Shown piece by piece: positions 61,889 to 64,000 of a stretch of DNA of 64,000 bases (its first letter is position 1; each line of letters starts with the position of its first letter). The notes beneath the pieces are model-generated. The model searched no databases and was not told the DNA's origin. It saw nothing but the letters and a program-made list of their open reading frames with translations. The stretch is taken from NCBI GenBank assembly GCA_029194675.1, contig JARFXP010000001.1:248001-312000 (forward strand). The letters are read 5' to 3'. The DNA comes from Nitrospira sp. GTDB taxonomy: Bacteria > Nitrospirota > Nitrospiria > Nitrospirales > Nitrospiraceae. Both the position numbers and the translations under genes were made by a program.

Positions 61889-62270
61889 GAAAAGCCAAAC
61901 CGATCCTGAACGGCCTCACACAGCGCATCTGAACACCGACCTCTTCTGAACACATTGTTGCGCCCCTCACCTACATCGGACGCAACAGAATCTCCTAGTC
62001 TGTGTCCACGCCCGACTGCACACGTGACACCGTCCTCGGTGGCGCGCTTGCCACGGGCGTGCCACACCACTTATAGCGTTACGCTGTTCTCTTGGCTCGG
62101 TCGAGTCGCGTGGCGCGATACGACGGTGCCTGACTCCACCTGGCACGGCGTCTCCGGACGCGGTGCATCAGATACATGGCCGCCGAAGCCCCTTGCCCAG
62201 TGAAGCCTGTAGGACAATTCCCAAAGATCCAATGGTCAAAAATGCAGAGCAGAACTCTTTGCTGGGCATT
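61889..62270. repeat. Imperfect direct repeat, copy B, right of the AbiE pair
   Basis: This stretch aligns with copy A (59645-59985) in the same orientation, with an extra block of about 45 bases near 62003-62050. The hairpin is kept: GTTGCGCCCC (61957-61966) pairs with GGACGCAAC (61978-61986) with one mismatch. The stem near GGCTCGGTC...GACGGTGCC (62094-62130) is also kept. No protein is supported on either strand. Confidence 0.7.
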
Positions 62271-62579
62271 CGGGACCCGAAGAGAAGGGGGGGTGAGTGA
62301 CCAGCCAGGAGTCACACGAGCCGACCAGACAGGCGAGAGAGAACCCGCGCCAGGGAACGAGGAACCGAGCGCATCCAGAGACCGTAAAGAAAGCGTCGAG
62401 CAAATCTAACTTATCTAAATAGAAACCCTACGTGTTATTAGAGTGTTAATGCCACAGCAAAATTGGCCTAAATTGCCCTCAATTGGACTGAGCCAAACTG
62501 AACTCACAAAATAGCTAAGCACCGCTCCTGGAGCGACATTTCACAGATTGAACAAGGAGATAGTGGGAGGACTCGGAAG
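62271..62579. other. A+T-rich segment next to the tRNA fragment
   Basis: An A+T-rich tract (about 62400-62515) has three close copies of an AATTG-containing unit (AAATTGGCC, AAATTGCCC, CAATTGGAC). It directly abuts the truncated tRNA, so it could be one end of an integrated element. No gene is seen. Confidence 0.4.
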
Positions 62580-62621
62580 CGCTTAGAAGGCTGATGCTCT
62601 ATCCGACTGAGCTACGGGCGC
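62580..62621 (-). tRNA. tRNA-Arg(TCT), 5' half only
   Basis: On the minus strand from 62621, GCGCCCG, TA, and the D-arm GCTC-AGTCGGATA-GAGC are followed by an anticodon arm whose loop is CTTCTAA (anticodon TCT). The 3' half of the anticodon stem starts GCG and then diverges, and no T-arm or acceptor 3' strand follows. It is therefore a broken gene. The break is at the anticodon stem, a known integration position for some tyrosine integrases. Confidence 0.75.
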
Positions 62622-63168
62622 AACCTCACCGTGCTGAGTGCTGAATTGTTGGTTCTGAAAGCAATGAATTGGAGGCGGCCTCGGCAACTCACTTAACATT
62701 CAGGACCAAGAACTTAGGACTTTCAATGGCCAATCGTTAGTCTGAAGTGGAAGATAGGTCGGCGTCAAGTAGAGCGATGCCGACAGAGAGTGATCTCACA
62801 TTTCTTTGCTGTCCACTCCATACCTCAACTGTGAACGAGGCAATCAAACTACCAAGCTTGAGGTGAATCGATTTAGATTCAGGGTGTATCTCTTTAGGTT
62901 CACCGCCACTCCCTCTTCTCGTCTCATTGAGAGAAACCACTCCAGCAAGGCGAATGCCACATGATGGCGACAGTCCAGCCGTTTTACGTATCTTTGTCGA
63001 GATGTGCGTTCGATGTCACCTCAGTGGCTCGCCTCTTGCTGTTGCGAGCTGAGCAGAACCTTTCGAAGGCAGCGAATGAGAATGGATTCCCTACGAAAGG
63101 GTTATTGTGGAAAATACGCAACAGGACTAGGTAGCCGTGGAATACAACATCAAGGATTCCAAGCGTCA
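62622..63168. other. Gene-poor region before the haemagglutinin-type gene
   Basis: A 547-base stretch. A minus-strand frame at about 62737-62940 (VSLNETRRGSGG...) starts with GTG and has no clear ribosome site; I do not support it. There is no obvious RNA or repeat. The promoter of the gene at 63184 should be here. Confidence 0.3.
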
Positions 63169-63183
63169 GTGAAAGTTGCTCTC

Positions 63184-64000
63184 ATGCACTGTGCGTGTCC
63201 AGCTAAACAGAATCTCCTCTGCATAGTCACCGTTTGCTGCATAACCGGCATTTTCGTCAATGCACTCGCTGAGACCGCTCCCATCACCTCCTCTGGTCTC
63301 AACACCCAGATCAGCGGTCCAATTCCAGTCGGTGGACAAGTTCAGTACGACATCGCGGGCGGCACCAGGGCCGGCCAAAACTTGTTTCATAGCTTCGGCG
63401 AGTTCGGCGTTCCCAATCACACCATCGCGAACTTTCACAATGACTCCGGTCTTGCCACATCCAACATCCTCGGCCGTGTCACCGGCGGAGACATGTCTCA
63501 CATCCTTGGCACCATTCGAACCAGCGAGTTTGGCAACGCTAATCTCTTTCTCATGAACCCAGCGGGATTCTTATTCGGTCCAAACGCCACTCTCGACGTG
63601 GGCGGAATGGTGAACTTCACCACCGCTGACTATCTCAAGCTCAAGGACGGCGCGCGATTCAACGCGCGTCCCAACATAGCCGTCGACGCGCTGTTGAGTA
63701 CTTCGCCTGTCGCGGCGTTTGGGTTCTTGGGCTCGAATCCAAAAGCCATCACGGTTCAAGGAAGTCACCTCGAAGTCAAGCTGGATAAGGGCATTGCGCT
63801 GGTCGGAGGAAACATCACCATAGAATCCGGCACTCTAAAAGACGGCGCGGTTCAACGAGCACAACTCTCCGCACCAAACGGTCAGATCAAGTTGGCCGTC
63901 GCTACGTCTCCCGGAGAATTCGACCTAACGTCGCTTCAGTCCATTCCAAACGTGAATAAGACCTCATTTACCTCCTTCGGTACCGTCACGCTTAAACCGG
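63184..64000 (+). CDS. Filamentous haemagglutinin N-terminal (TPS-domain) exoprotein, partial
   Basis: The first 272 codons of a two-partner-secretion type exoprotein that runs off the window. A signal peptide with a hydrophobic core (about residues 10-30) precedes the TPS domain, with HSFGEFGVPNHTIANFHND and LFLMNPAGFLFGPNATLD, which match the conserved NPNL/NPxG blocks needed for secretion by a TpsB porin. The TPS beta-helix continues to the window end. An in-frame GTG at 63169 is another possible start. The partner porin and the bulk of the exoprotein lie to the right. Confidence 0.87.
   Translation, partial: MHCACPAKQNLLCIVTVCCITGIFVNALAETAPITSSGLNTQISGPIPVGGQVQYDIAGGTRAGQNLFHSFGEFGVPNHTIANFHNDSGLATSNILGRVTGGDMSHILGTIRTSEFGNANLFLMNPAGFLFGPNATLDVGGMVNFTTADYLKLKDGARFNARPNIAVDALLSTSPVAAFGFLGSNPKAITVQGSHLEVKLDKGIALVGGNITIESGTLKDGAVQRAQLSAPNGQIKLAVATSPGEFDLTSLQSIPNVNKTSFTSFGTVTLKP

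Noticed and set aside
61705..62070. Minus-strand open frame of about 121 codons after AbiEii
   Set aside because: It overlaps repeat copy B and shares only the repeat-encoded part with copy A; no ribosome site or family.
62737..62940. Minus-strand frame starting with GTG
   Set aside because: No ribosome site and no recognised family; the frame is open a little further upstream without a start codon.
1..64000. CRISPR arrays, rRNA, complete tRNA or complete insertion sequences
   Set aside because: None were seen; no regular repeat-spacer pattern or terminal inverted repeats with an intact transposase.

Overview
The window looks like the chromosome of a Nitrospira-type bacterium (phylum Nitrospirota). 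This is an inference from the mix of small DsrE-like, AhpD-fold, DUF4403 and arsenosugar genes and the moderately high G+C; no rRNA or other marker gene is present to prove it.

Bases 1-20.7 kb read as host accessory metabolism and stress genes. A seven-gene minus-strand operon (AhpD-like, DsrE-like, flavin/pyridoxamine-oxidase-like, ABC substrate-binding protein, small membrane protein, alpha/beta hydrolase, SDR) is divergent from a GAF-AAA-Fis sigma-54 activator. The spacer holds a candidate -24/-12 promoter and three copies of an inverted repeat that could be the activator's enhancer sites. Next come small DsrE, AhpD and zinc-ribbon proteins, a DUF4403 lipoprotein and an IS1182 remnant. A mercury operon follows (merR-merT-merP plus an AhpD-fold gene, no merA) with a textbook MerR operator, then an arsenic operon (arsM-arsR-arsS and a PiT permease) and an O-methyltransferase.

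Bases 20.8-62.6 kb look like an integrated conjugative element or its remains. From left to right there is a tyrosine recombinase broken by one in-frame stop, radC, a full VirB/VirD4 secretion operon (virB2-B3-B4-B6-B5-B8-B9-B10-B11-virD4, OmpA-type lipoprotein, LPD7-KfrB protein, trbM), a protein with an RNA-polymerase alpha-CTD-like domain, ardC, and a TacA-TacT toxin-antitoxin pair with its operator-promoter. A roughly 11.6-kb minus-strand defence operon follows: SNF2 helicase, DUF2130, a 63-residue protein, a Rad50-like ATPase, type III Mod and Res, and an unknown protein. After it come mobC and a MOBP relaxase with a candidate oriT, element accessory genes, a YafQ-DinJ pair, a decayed BrnT-BrnA pair, an orphan XRE protein, and an AbiEi-AbiEii pair between two copies of an imperfect structured repeat. 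A 5'-half tRNA-Arg(TCT) at 62.58-62.62 kb may mark the right junction. The window ends inside a filamentous-haemagglutinin-type exoprotein.

The items most worth follow-up are: the defence operon, which combines a type III-like R-M pair with a Rad50-like ATPase, a SNF2 helicase and DUF2130; two unrelated genes (ardC and 56329-56571) whose leaders share an RBS-sequestering architecture with different sequences; the mercury operon whose last gene is an AhpD-fold CxxC protein instead of merA; and the alpha-CTD-like protein with a diverged truncated copy beyond ardC.
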